From Bacillota bacterium (GTDB lineage: Bacteria > Bacillota > Clostridia > Oscillospirales > Acutalibacteraceae), in assembly GCA_029007015.1 (NCBI GenBank), contig JAQXHB010000003.1:1-13763 (forward strand): a DNA stretch of 13,763 bases, in the 5' to 3' direction. Positions 7,250 to 13,741 of this stretch are shown piece by piece. The notes below the pieces were generated by a model that had not been told where the DNA came from, did not search any database, and was given only the letters and a program-made list of their open reading frames with translations. Within the stretch, counting starts at the first letter, position 1. Each line of letters starts with the position of its first letter. The position numbers and the translations under genes are program-made.

Positions 7250-7267
7250 CGAATAGGTGATTTTTAA

Positions 7268-8236
7268 ATGAAAATAGGTTCACTCGAAATAAACGGCTAC
7301 GCCGCCCTTGCTCCTATGGCCGGTGCCGCCGACAGAAGTTTTCGTACGGTGTGCCGCCGATTCGGCGCATCATACACCGTCAGCGAACTTATCAGTTCCA
7401 AAGGGGTCAGCCTCGGCAGTACCAAATCACGCGAACTGATGCGGCTGACCGACGGTGAACGGCCGGCGGCGGTGCAACTTTTTGGCTGTGACCCCGATGT
7501 AATGGCCGACGCCGCACAGTATGCCATGCAATTCAGCCCCGATTTTATCGACATCAACATGGGATGCCCCGCGCCAAAGGTGGCCGGCAACGGCTGTGGA
7601 AGTGCGCTGATGAAGAACCCTCAACTGGCCGAGCGCATTGTGCGCGCAGTAGTTGGCGCTGTGCCTGTTCCCGTCACAGTCAAGATTCGCTCCGGTTGGG
7701 ACTCATCATCGGTAAATGCCGTAGAGGTGGCACAGCGGTGCGAGAATGCTGGGGCATCGGCCATCACGGTACACGGACGCACACGCGAGCAAATGTACGC
7801 GCCGAGTGTTGACATGGATATAATCAGACAGGTCAAGAGAGCGGTCAGCGTGCCTGTCATCGGCAACGGCGACATCGTTGACGCGCGCTCGGCCGCAAAA
7901 ATGTATGAGGACACCGGCTGTGACTTCATAATGGTCGGACGGGCCGCCCTCGGCGCTCCGTGGATATTCAGCCAGATAAATGCCTACCTCTCCGACGAGA
8001 ACCGCACGCTGTGCGACCCTCCGATATCTGAGCGTATGAGAGTGCTGATGATGCAGGCGCGGCTGACAGTCGACGAAAAGGGCGAGATAAAGGGCATCAA
8101 AGAACTGCGCAAACACGCCGCATGGTACATGAACGGATTACGCGGCGCGGCGCGCTACCGCCGTGAATGCGGCGAACTCAACTCGCTCGAGCAGTTGTAC
8201 GAACTGTGCTACCGCGTGTGTAAGGAGAATGATTGA
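7268..8236 (+). CDS. dusB: tRNA-dihydrouridine synthase, DusB/NifR3 type
   Basis: FMN- and NADPH-dependent enzyme that reduces specific uridines in tRNA to dihydrouridine. The 322-residue protein shows the TIM-barrel pattern: ALAPMAGAADRSFR near the start, DFIDINMGCPAPKV with catalytic Cys100, GNGCGSALM, the VTVKIRSGWD strand, ITVHGRTREQMY, VIGNGDI, and the FMN-phosphate-binding MVGRAALGAPWIF. The C-terminus (KGIKELRKHAAWYMNGLRGA) matches the small helical domain. The DusB assignment follows the nifR3-like N-terminus; bacterial Dus paralogs are hard to separate by eye. The start at 7268 has AGGTGA seven bases upstream. It is the first gene of an operon with the DUF2461 gene and rnhA; only 1 base separates its stop from the next ATG. 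Confidence 0.93.
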   Translation: MKIGSLEINGYAALAPMAGAADRSFRTVCRRFGASYTVSELISSKGVSLGSTKSRELMRLTDGERPAAVQLFGCDPDVMADAAQYAMQFSPDFIDINMGCPAPKVAGNGCGSALMKNPQLAERIVRAVVGAVPVPVTVKIRSGWDSSSVNAVEVAQRCENAGASAITVHGRTREQMYAPSVDMDIIRQVKRAVSVPVIGNGDIVDARSAAKMYEDTGCDFIMVGRAALGAPWIFSQINAYLSDENRTLCDPPISERMRVLMMQARLTVDEKGEIKGIKELRKHAAWYMNGLRGAARYRRECGELNSLEQLYELCYRVCKEND

Positions 8237-8237
8237 T

Positions 8238-8936
8238 ATGAATTTTTCAGGTATATCACCCGACTCGGTATTTTTGCTGGCAGAAAACCGATTTAATGAC
8301 AGCAAATCGTTCTACGAGGAGCACAAGGAGCAGTTACAACGCGGCATTTTGCTGCCGATGCGCCAACTGACAGAAGATGTATCCGACATCATGCTCAACA
8401 TGAACGGCGACATGATACTTCAGCCCGGGCGGTGCATCTCACGCATACGGCGCGACACCAGATTTACAAACGACAAGAGCCTATACCGCGAGAACATGTG
8501 GATAATGTTTCGCCATCAAAAGAACCATCTGCCTACGCCGATGCTTTGGTTTGAATTTTTCCCAAGCGGCTATGACATCGGCTGTGGCATCATCAGCACG
8601 ACGCCGGCCTTTATGGATTTTTGGCGCAGGAGCATTGTCGGCCGCAAAAACGCATTTCTGTCCGCAGTTAAGCGGGTGCAGTCAGCCGGACTGACAGCAG
8701 ACGGACAACACTACAAACGCTCCAAGGCAGACATTGACGGCATTGGCGGTAGGTTGGCCGAATTTTACGATATGAAAGAGTTTTTCATGAGCATGCACAC
8801 CGACGGCATAGATGACCTGAGCAGACCCGAATTTTTGGTTGAAAAATTGCGCCGAGTATATTCAGCCGCCGCGCCGCTTTACAAATTTCTGCTCAGTTTG
8901 ACCACCGAGTTCAACTGCTCAACGGAGGAATTATGA
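8238..8936 (+). CDS. DUF2461 family protein
   Basis: A 232-residue soluble protein recognised as DUF2461 (TIGR02453 type). It starts with FSGISPDSVFLLAENRFNDS, a variant of the usual 'F..F..L..NN.K.WF' opening, then has the hallmark SRIRRDTRFTNDKSLYREN (about residues 73-90), where family members read 'RD.RFs.DKsPYK'. A WFEF...YDIGCG strand region and a KRSKADIDG segment follow. The biochemical role of the family is not established, so no function is assigned. The start is ATG at 8238, with AAGGAG (8222-8227) ten bases upstream; an ATG at 8229 sits almost on that site and is less likely. Its stop overlaps the rnhA start, so it is tightly linked to a tRNA-modification gene and an RNA:DNA-hybrid nuclease. 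Confidence 0.85.
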   Translation: MNFSGISPDSVFLLAENRFNDSKSFYEEHKEQLQRGILLPMRQLTEDVSDIMLNMNGDMILQPGRCISRIRRDTRFTNDKSLYRENMWIMFRHQKNHLPTPMLWFEFFPSGYDIGCGIISTTPAFMDFWRRSIVGRKNAFLSAVKRVQSAGLTADGQHYKRSKADIDGIGGRLAEFYDMKEFFMSMHTDGIDDLSRPEFLVEKLRRVYSAAAPLYKFLLSLTTEFNCSTEEL

Positions 8937-9373
8937 TGAAAAAAGTCGAAATGTTCACCGACGGCGCATGTTCCGGCAATCCGGGGCCCGGCGGCTGGGG
9001 CACCATTTTGCGCTACAACGGCACCGAGAAAGAACTCTCCGGCGGCGACAGTGCCACCACTAACAACCGCATGGAACTTACGGCGGTCATCAGTGGGCTG
9101 GCCGCCCTCAAAGAGGCTTGCGAAGTGACGGTCACGACCGACTCCAAGTATGTTGTTGACGCCGTCAACAATGGCTGGGCGCGCTCTTGGCGTGACCGTG
9201 GCTGGATAAAATCAGACAAAAAGCCTGCGCTCAATCCCGATTTGTGGGGACAACTGTTGGAACTGCTTGAGCGGCACACAGTCACCTTTAAATGGATTAA
9301 GGGACACGCCGGACACGCTGAGAACGAGCGCTGTGACCGCTTAGCCGTTGCTCAAGCGCAAAAGCACAAGTAA
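8936..9373 (+). CDS. rnhA: Ribonuclease HI
   Basis: Cytosolic endonuclease that cuts the RNA strand of RNA:DNA hybrids (R-loops, primers). The 145-residue protein has all active-site residues: Asp9 in MFTDGACSGNPGPGG, Glu47 in NNRMELTA, Asp69 in VTTDSKYV, His124 in KGHAGH and Asp134 in ENERCDRLA. The SWRDRGWIKSDKKPALNPDLW stretch corresponds to the basic-protrusion region of E. coli-type RNase HI. Two adjacent ATGs are possible (8933 and 8936); 8936 gives a 7-base gap from GGAGG (8924-8928), 8933 only 4. Either way the start overlaps the preceding stop. It is the last gene of the dus operon, followed by a strong hairpin terminator. Confidence 0.97.
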   Translation: MKKVEMFTDGACSGNPGPGGWGTILRYNGTEKELSGGDSATTNNRMELTAVISGLAALKEACEVTVTTDSKYVVDAVNNGWARSWRDRGWIKSDKKPALNPDLWGQLLELLERHTVTFKWIKGHAGHAENERCDRLAVAQAQKHK

Positions 9374-9391
9374 AATCTGTTTATTTGCAAA

Positions 9392-9429
9392 AAAGCAGTC
9401 AATGCACGATAGGTTGCATTGACTGCTTT
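9392..9429. terminator. Bidirectional intrinsic terminator between rnhA and the Ser-rich protein gene
   Basis: AAAGCAGTCAATGCA (9392-9406) and TGCATTGACTGCTTT (9415-9429) form a perfect 15-bp stem with an 8-base loop. The minus-strand side ends in a run of six T, an excellent terminator for the gene at 9473-10129. The plus-strand side ends in TTTAAATT, a weaker but usable tail for rnhA. Confidence 0.88.
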
Positions 9430-9472
9430 AAATTATGCCCACTAAGAGCCGGCGTCCGCTTACCGACTTTTC

Positions 9473-10129
9473 TTACAGTCTGCGGTTGCGACTGCCGCCG
9501 CTGCGGCTGCCTGACCTCTTTTTGCGGCGCTTGCTCTTAACACTGCTGAGGTCAAAGTCCTCATGCGCGGCCGCCTCTTTCTTATTCAAATAGGCGGTAT
9601 AGTTGACATAGAACAGACCGGCAATGGCCAGCGCGGCAAATATAATCGGTATGAACACCCAACGGGTCAGCATGCCGGTGTCAATCTTCTTATTGCCGGC
9701 CGTTGTCTGGCGCGATGACACATTGCTCGACAAATCGGACTCACCCGATGCAAGAGACAAATCACTGCCGGTATCGGAGTTATCGGTGTATGTACCTACA
9801 TTCGGCTTTTTGTTGGTAGAAGTGCCGGTGGATTTTGAGGAAGTTGCAGTTGAGTTCGATGAAGTAGTGCTTGTCTTTGATGAAGAAGAACCGCTCGAAC
9901 TTGAAACATTAGACGAGACCGAACTGGAAGCATGACTGCTGTCGGCATCACTTGACGGCTCACCTTCGCTTGATGTATCGCCGTCGCTCGGTGCACTGCT
10001 TTCAGACGATACATCCGTGGTGTTCGATGGGTCCTCGCCTGGCTCAATCTCGGCAGATGCGATTACCGTGCCCATGCAGCCTATAATCGCTACCGAAAGC
10101 AATAAAAGTAATATTTTTTTCAGTCGCAT
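9473..10129 (-). CDS. Ser-rich single-pass membrane protein of unknown function
   Basis: I do not recognise this 218-residue protein. It has a Sec signal peptide (1-26): basic MRLKK, a Leu/Ile core, and an ASA-like cleavage site at 24-26. IIGC at 15-18 could alternatively serve as a lipobox. Residues about 35-155 are low-complexity, dominated by Ser with Thr, Gly, Asp and Asn, first acidic and then almost pure Ser/Thr. A membrane helix (about 157-179, starting WVFIPIIFAALAIAG) is followed by a short cytoplasmic tail ending in a very basic, Ser/Gly/Arg-rich segment (SKRRKKRSGSRS onward). The layout is that of a type I membrane protein whose exposed part is a flexible linker or possible glycosylation region. 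ATG at 10129 is preferred: GGGAG lies nine bases upstream, whereas it directly abuts the ATG at 10138. The gene begins 19 bases after proS and is probably co-transcribed with it. Confidence 0.8.
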   Translation of the reverse strand: MRLKKILLLLLSVAIIGCMGTVIASAEIEPGEDPSNTTDVSSESSAPSDGDTSSEGEPSSDADSSHASSSVSSNVSSSSGSSSSKTSTTSSNSTATSSKSTGTSTNKKPNVGTYTDNSDTGSDLSLASGESDLSSNVSSRQTTAGNKKIDTGMLTRWVFIPIIFAALAIAGLFYVNYTAYLNKKEAAAHEDFDLSSVKSKRRKKRSGSRSGGSRNRRL

Positions 10130-10148
10130 TTGTGGCATCTCCCGTCAA

Positions 10149-11585
10149 TTAGTATGCCTTGCCCCAGCAAACCATGTGCTTGGCCGGCTTGCCGCAGCAG
10201 ACACATTTATCATCCAGATTTTCCTGTTCCATCGGGATACAGCGCGAGCCGACACCCGTCTGCTCCTTGACAGAATCCTCGCACGCCTCATCGCCGCACC
10301 ACATAGCATATACAAAGCCGTCGCCGTTGTCGGCAAGTCTCTGATTTATCTCATCAATAGAGCGACAGCGGTAGGTGTGCTTCTCGCGGTTTTTGAGAGC
10401 TTTTTCGTAAATGCCGTCGCGCACCTCTTGCAGTTTGGCCGTTACAGCCTGCTCCAGATTATCGAGCGAGACGGTAGTCTTTTGGTTATCATGGCGCGTC
10501 ACGATGACGCACTGGTTGTTCTCGATGTCGCGCGGGCCAATCTCGATGCGGAGCGGCACTCCCTTCATCTCGTACTGTGCAAACTTCCAGCCGGCTGAAT
10601 TGTCGCTGTCATCGACCTTAACGCGCACAGCGGCGGCCAAGCGGTCTCTGAGTTCATTTGCCTTGTCTACGACGCCGGGTTTGTGCTGTGCAATGGGTAT
10701 AATGACCGCCTGAATTGGCGCGACGGCCGGCGGCAGTACCAGTCCGTTATCGTCGCCGTGGGTCATTATGATGGCGCCGATGAGTCGTGTGGTAACACCC
10801 CAAGAAGTCTGGTGCGGATACTGTTTTTTATTCTCCTTGTCGGTAAACTGAATGTCAAATGCGCGCGCAAAGCCGTCACCGAAGTAGTGCGATGGGCCCG
10901 CTTGAAGTGCCTTGCCGTCGTGCATGAGAGCCTCAATAGCATATGTGGACACTGCACCGGCGAACTTGTCACTCTCGGTTTTTTTGCCCTTGATAACCGG
11001 CATTGCGAGGTCATTCTCGCAGAAATCGGCATAAACATTCAGCATGCGCTCGGTCTCATCAATAGCCTCCTGCGCGGTTGCGTGTATGGTGTGCCCCTCC
11101 TGCCACAGAAATTCGCGTGAACGCAGGAACGGACGGGTAGTCTTTTCCCAGCGGACAACGCTGACCCACTGATTATACAGTTTGGGCAAGTCGCGGTAAC
11201 TGTGAACGATATTTGAGTAGTGCTCGCAAAAGAGGGTCTCGCTGGTCGGGCGCACACACAGTCTGTCCTCCAGTTTTTCACTGCCGCCGTGTGTTACCCA
11301 AGCAACCTCCGGCGCAAATCCCTCAACATGGTCCTTTTCCTTTTGCAAAAGGCTCTCCGGAATAAACATCGGCATACAGACATTCTCATGTCCGGTCGCC
11401 TTGAATCGGCCGTCCAAAATGCGCTGAATATTCTCCCATATTGCGTATGCGTAGGGTCTTATGACCATACAGCCTTTTACGCTGGTGTACTCGATAAGTT
11501 CAGCCTTTTTTACAATATCGGTGTACCACTTTGCAAAATCAACATCCATAGATGTGATTTCTTCTACCATTTTCTTCTCACTCAT
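10149..11585 (-). CDS. proS: Prolyl-tRNA synthetase, archaeal/eukaryal-like type
   Basis: Class II aminoacyl-tRNA synthetase that attaches proline to tRNA-Pro. At 478 residues it is the short form without the INS editing domain of the roughly 570-residue E. coli type. Catalytic-core signs are the VCMPMFIPESLL strand, LCVRPTSET, the motif 2 region FLRSREFLWQEGHT, and the SWGVTTRLIGAIIMTHGDD region. An anticodon-binding domain (VAPIQAVIIPI onward) follows. The C-terminal domain has clustered cysteines (MWCGDEAC and CVCCGKPAKHMVCWGKAY), a likely zinc site, and ends in Tyr as is usual for this type. ATG at 11585 has AAGGA five bases upstream. The upstream leader has hairpins but no T-box signature sequence. 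The Ser-rich membrane protein gene follows closely. Confidence 0.96.
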   Translation of the reverse strand: MSEKKMVEEITSMDVDFAKWYTDIVKKAELIEYTSVKGCMVIRPYAYAIWENIQRILDGRFKATGHENVCMPMFIPESLLQKEKDHVEGFAPEVAWVTHGGSEKLEDRLCVRPTSETLFCEHYSNIVHSYRDLPKLYNQWVSVVRWEKTTRPFLRSREFLWQEGHTIHATAQEAIDETERMLNVYADFCENDLAMPVIKGKKTESDKFAGAVSTYAIEALMHDGKALQAGPSHYFGDGFARAFDIQFTDKENKKQYPHQTSWGVTTRLIGAIIMTHGDDNGLVLPPAVAPIQAVIIPIAQHKPGVVDKANELRDRLAAAVRVKVDDSDNSAGWKFAQYEMKGVPLRIEIGPRDIENNQCVIVTRHDNQKTTVSLDNLEQAVTAKLQEVRDGIYEKALKNREKHTYRCRSIDEINQRLADNGDGFVYAMWCGDEACEDSVKEQTGVGSRCIPMEQENLDDKCVCCGKPAKHMVCWGKAY

Positions 11586-11630
11586 ACAAACAAATCCTTA
11601 CCGTTTAATAGTATGCCGAAACCGATGAAC

Positions 11631-11679
11631 ACCGTCTGACGACGGTTGTGCCGGCAATAACATTTTTGGGTCAAAAATG
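11631..11679 (-). other. Two short hairpins in the proS leader
   Basis: CATTTTTG (11661-11668) pairs with CAAAAATG (11672-11679) across a 3-base loop, and ACCGTC (11631-11636) pairs with GACGGT (11641-11646) across a 4-base loop. Both lie between the acpP-distal hairpin and the proS ATG. Their role is unknown; they could be leader structure or chance. Confidence 0.4.
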
Positions 11680-11682
11680 CGA

Positions 11683-11712
11683 AACCGTTTTAATTATAAC
11701 ATTAAAACGGTT
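11683..11712 (-). terminator. 12-bp hairpin after acpP, probable terminator
   Basis: AACCGTTTTAAT (11683-11694) and ATTAAAACGGTT (11701-11712) form a perfect 12-bp stem with a 6-base loop, 25 bases past the acpP stop. The minus-strand tail, TTCGCATTTTT, is an imperfect U tract, so read-through into proS is possible. The loop and inner stem also contain a perfect TATAAT (11698-11693) with a poor -35 (TTTAAT, 11721-11716), so the same element could include the proS promoter. Confidence 0.55.
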
Positions 11713-11737
11713 AAGATTAAAGTATTATTTTAAAAAA

Positions 11738-11968
11738 TTATTTCTGATTTTTCTCGATGTATGCAACGGCATCGCCAACAGTCTTTATATTCTCGATTTC
11801 CTCATCGGGTATCTCGACTTCAAACTCATCCTCAATAGACATAAGCATATCCACAATGTCCAAACTGTCAGCACCGAGGTCATCGGCAATATTAGAGTCC
11901 ATAGAAACCTGGTTCTCTTCCAAATCAAGTTGCTCGCAAAGAATATCTCTGATTTTTTCAAATACCAT
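11738..11968 (-). CDS. acpP: Acyl carrier protein
   Basis: Small acidic carrier (76 residues, the usual length) that holds growing acyl chains on a 4'-phosphopantetheine arm during fatty-acid synthesis. The attachment site is Ser35 in DDLGADSLDIVDM, the invariant DSL motif. The four-helix pattern and the IPDEEIENIKTVGDAV segment are typical. ATG at 11968 has an AAGGAG site eight bases upstream. It stands alone, not next to fab genes, with a strong promoter upstream and a hairpin downstream. A stand-alone acpP is common enough in Clostridia, but this could be one of several ACP paralogs, so a dedicated pathway cannot be excluded. Confidence 0.95.
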   Translation of the reverse strand: MVFEKIRDILCEQLDLEENQVSMDSNIADDLGADSLDIVDMLMSIEDEFEVEIPDEEIENIKTVGDAVAYIEKNQK

Positions 11969-12015
11969 GAATGATGCTCCTTATCAATTTATTACGCGGT
12001 AAAAGTACCTAATCA

Positions 12016-12044
12016 ATAATATGTTGCCGGCCGCACTTTGTCAA
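12016..12044 (-). promoter_or_regulatory. Near-consensus promoter of acpP
   Basis: On the minus strand TTGACA (12044-12039, 6/6) and TATTAT (12021-12016, 5/6) are exactly 17 bases apart. The start would be near 12009, leaving a leader of about 41 bases. The 5' end of that leader contains GGTA...TACC (12009-11998), a possible small hairpin. Confidence 0.78.
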
Positions 12045-12052
12045 TAGTTTTT

Positions 12053-12068
12053 TGAAAAAATTTTTTCA
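12053..12068. repeat. 16-bp perfect A/T palindrome upstream of the acpP promoter
   Basis: TGAAAAAATTTTTTCA reads identically on both strands and lies 8 bases upstream of the acpP -35 box, between iscU and acpP. It has no loop and only terminal G/C pairs, so it is a poor terminator. It could be a curved UP-like element, a regulator site, or simple A/T bias. Confidence 0.5.
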
Positions 12069-12099
12069 TTAACCCTGTCATCGCTTATTTGCAGTTTGC

Positions 12100-12534
12100 T
12101 CACGACTCGTGGCAGTGAACACACGAGGCGCAATCGGGAAATTGTGATTTATCGTAATCAATGCCGTTTTTGTCATAATAGTCCTTTACGGCCGATTTGA
12201 TGGCCTCCTCTGCAAGCACCGAGCAGTGCATCTTGTGCGCGGGCAGTCCGTCGAGCGCCTCTGCAACTGCCTTATTCGAGAGTTGCAGAGCCTCGCTTAG
12301 CGGCTTGCCTTTTATCATTTCGGTGGCCATAGAACTGGAGGCGATAGCGCTACCGCAGCCAAATGTCTCAAACTTAACATCGCTGATGATGTCGCCGTCA
12401 ATTTTTAAATATATTTTCATTATATCTCCGCATTTTGCGTTGCCCACCTCGCCCACGCCGTCGGCATTCTCGATAACGCCGACATTGCGCGGATGGGTAA
12501 AGTGGTCCATAACCTTCTCACTGTATAAAGCCAT
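12100..12534 (-). CDS. iscU: Fe-S cluster assembly scaffold IscU (NifU N-terminal-like)
   Basis: Scaffold on which sulfur from the desulfurase and iron are assembled into Fe-S clusters before transfer to apoproteins. The 144-residue protein has the three ligand cysteines: Cys35 in GNAKCGD (with Asp37), Cys60 in FETFGCGSAIASSS, and Cys104 in HKMHCSVLAEEA. The GNAKCGD form, without the SufU insertion, places it with IscU. An extra C-terminal tail, DCASCVHCHES, adds Cys135, Cys138 and Cys141. ATG at 12534 is preferred: GAGGTG (inside the iscS stop region) lies six bases upstream; a GTG at 12543 would overlap that site. It follows iscS by 5 bases, so the pair is probably coupled. No clear terminator follows. 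Confidence 0.94.
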   Translation of the reverse strand: MALYSEKVMDHFTHPRNVGVIENADGVGEVGNAKCGDIMKIYLKIDGDIISDVKFETFGCGSAIASSSMATEMIKGKPLSEALQLSNKAVAEALDGLPAHKMHCSVLAEEAIKSAVKDYYDKNGIDYDKSQFPDCASCVHCHES

Positions 12535-12539
12535 TGTTT

Positions 12540-13730
12540 TCACCTCAAAATAAATTGTTTATTGCCGCTGATTTTTTCGCGCCACAGCGGTGACATACCG
12601 CGCAAATACTCTACCACCTGCGGTATTGTCTCAAGCATATAATCGACCTCGCGGTCGGTGTTGCTCTCGCACAGCGAAAGCCGCAGAGAACCGTGGGCGA
12701 TTTCGTGCGGGCGGCCGATAGCCAACAGCACATGGCTCGGGTCAAGTGAGCCCGAGGTGCACGCAGAGCCGGATGACGCACATATTCCTTTTGCATCAAG
12801 CAAGAGCAGTAAACTCTCGCCCTCGATGCCCTCAAAGCAAAAACTGACATTGCCGGGCAGTCGGTTATTTTTGTCGCCGTTAAGAGTCGAATGAGGGATT
12901 TTTGACAGTCCTGCGATGAGCCTGTTCCGCAGTGCCGTCACCCTTTCTGCATTTTTGTCCATGTTGCGGCACGCCTCATCGAGCGCCGCCGCCATGCCAA
13001 CGACGCCCGGCACATTCTCTGTGCCGGCGCGTTTGCCGCGCTCCTGTGCACCGCCCTCAATGATGTTGGTCAGGGCTATTCCCTGCCGCACATAAAGTGC
13101 GCCTACACCCTTTGGGCCGTGAAATTTGTGCGCCGAAAGAGAAAGCATGTCTATATTGTTCTCTGTGACATCAATCGGGATATGCCCTACTGCTTGAACG
13201 GCATCGGTATGAAACAGCACGCCCCTGTCGCGGCACACCTTGCCGATATCAGCAACCGGCAGTACCGAGCCGATTTCATTGTTGGCGTACATAACGGTAA
13301 CCAGGCAGGTGTCCTCCCTAATCGCATCGGCCACATTTGCGGCTGTAATATTGCCCTCCTCTCCCACCGGCAGAAGTTCAATTTCAAAGCCTTCCCTTTC
13401 CAGTTTTTTAAGGGTGTGAAGCACAGCATGATGCTCAAAAGCAGTGGATATGATGTGCTTTTTACCACGGCGCTCACCGATTTTGGCGGCCGATACGATG
13501 GCTTGATTATCAGCCTCGCTTCCTCCGGAAGTAAAAATTATCTCGTTTGGGCGGCAGCCGAGGCATCGGGCCACATTCTCTCGCGCCCTTTGAACTGCCT
13601 CGGCGGCAGCCTGTCCGACCGAGTGGAGGCTGGACGGGTTGCCGTATTGACCGCACATATAAGGCATCATTGCTTCGAGCGCAGTGGCGCTCATCTGCGT
13701 TGTTGCCGCGTTATCTGCATATATTACCAC
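12540..13730 (-). CDS. iscS: Cysteine desulfurase, IscS/NifS type
   Basis: PLP enzyme that removes sulfur from L-cysteine as a persulfide for Fe-S and thio-modification pathways. In the 396-residue form, key residues are the YADNAATT opening, His101 (AFEHHAVLH, stacks on PLP), Asp176 (FHTDAVQA), Lys202 (SLSAHKFHGPKG, Schiff base), the RAGTENV motif, and catalytic Cys324 in ASSGSACTSGSLDPSHVL, the group I arrangement. The preferred start is GTG at 13730: GAGGA (13741-13737) lies six bases upstream, whereas it directly abuts the ATG at 13736. Either choice changes only two residues. Directly upstream of iscU, it forms a minimal ISC pair; an iscR, if present, would lie beyond the right edge. Whether the gene is best called iscS or nifS cannot be settled by eye. 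Confidence 0.95.
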   Translation of the reverse strand: MVIYADNAATTQMSATALEAMMPYMCGQYGNPSSLHSVGQAAAEAVQRARENVARCLGCRPNEIIFTSGGSEADNQAIVSAAKIGERRGKKHIISTAFEHHAVLHTLKKLEREGFEIELLPVGEEGNITAANVADAIREDTCLVTVMYANNEIGSVLPVADIGKVCRDRGVLFHTDAVQAVGHIPIDVTENNIDMLSLSAHKFHGPKGVGALYVRQGIALTNIIEGGAQERGKRAGTENVPGVVGMAAALDEACRNMDKNAERVTALRNRLIAGLSKIPHSTLNGDKNNRLPGNVSFCFEGIEGESLLLLLDAKGICASSGSACTSGSLDPSHVLLAIGRPHEIAHGSLRLSLCESNTDREVDYMLETIPQVVEYLRGMSPLWREKISGNKQFILR

Positions 13731-13736
13731 AATCAT

Positions 13737-13741
13737 TCCTC
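13737..13741 (-). promoter_or_regulatory. Ribosome binding site that decides the iscS start
   Basis: GAGGA ends directly before ATG 13736, leaving no room for that codon to be used efficiently, but is six bases from GTG 13730. This favours the GTG, which gives MVIYADNAATT, a typical IscS N-terminus. The remaining 22 bases to the window end show no other feature. Confidence 0.6.

Noticed and set aside
10017..10598. A 193-codon plus-strand open frame across the proS/Ser-rich gene junction
   Set aside because: It is antisense to two better-supported genes and has no family resemblance or good ribosome binding site.
11586..11737. T-box riboswitch upstream of proS
   Set aside because: The gap is short for a T-box and lacks the conserved T-box antiterminator sequence and a recognisable specifier loop.
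11998..12013. FapR-like half-site (AGTACCTAAT) at the acpP transcript start
   Set aside because: Only one half resembles what I recall of the FapR operator, and there is no second half at the right spacing. It is not enough to name a regulator.
12060..12099. Terminator after iscU formed by the A/T palindrome
   Set aside because: A loopless, almost all-A/T stem is not stable enough in RNA, and no GC-rich hairpin precedes it.
12100..12130. CVHCH at the IscU C-terminus as a heme c (CxxCH) site
   Set aside because: IscU is cytosolic with no signal peptide, and heme c attachment occurs outside the membrane. The match is a by-product of the Cys-rich tail.
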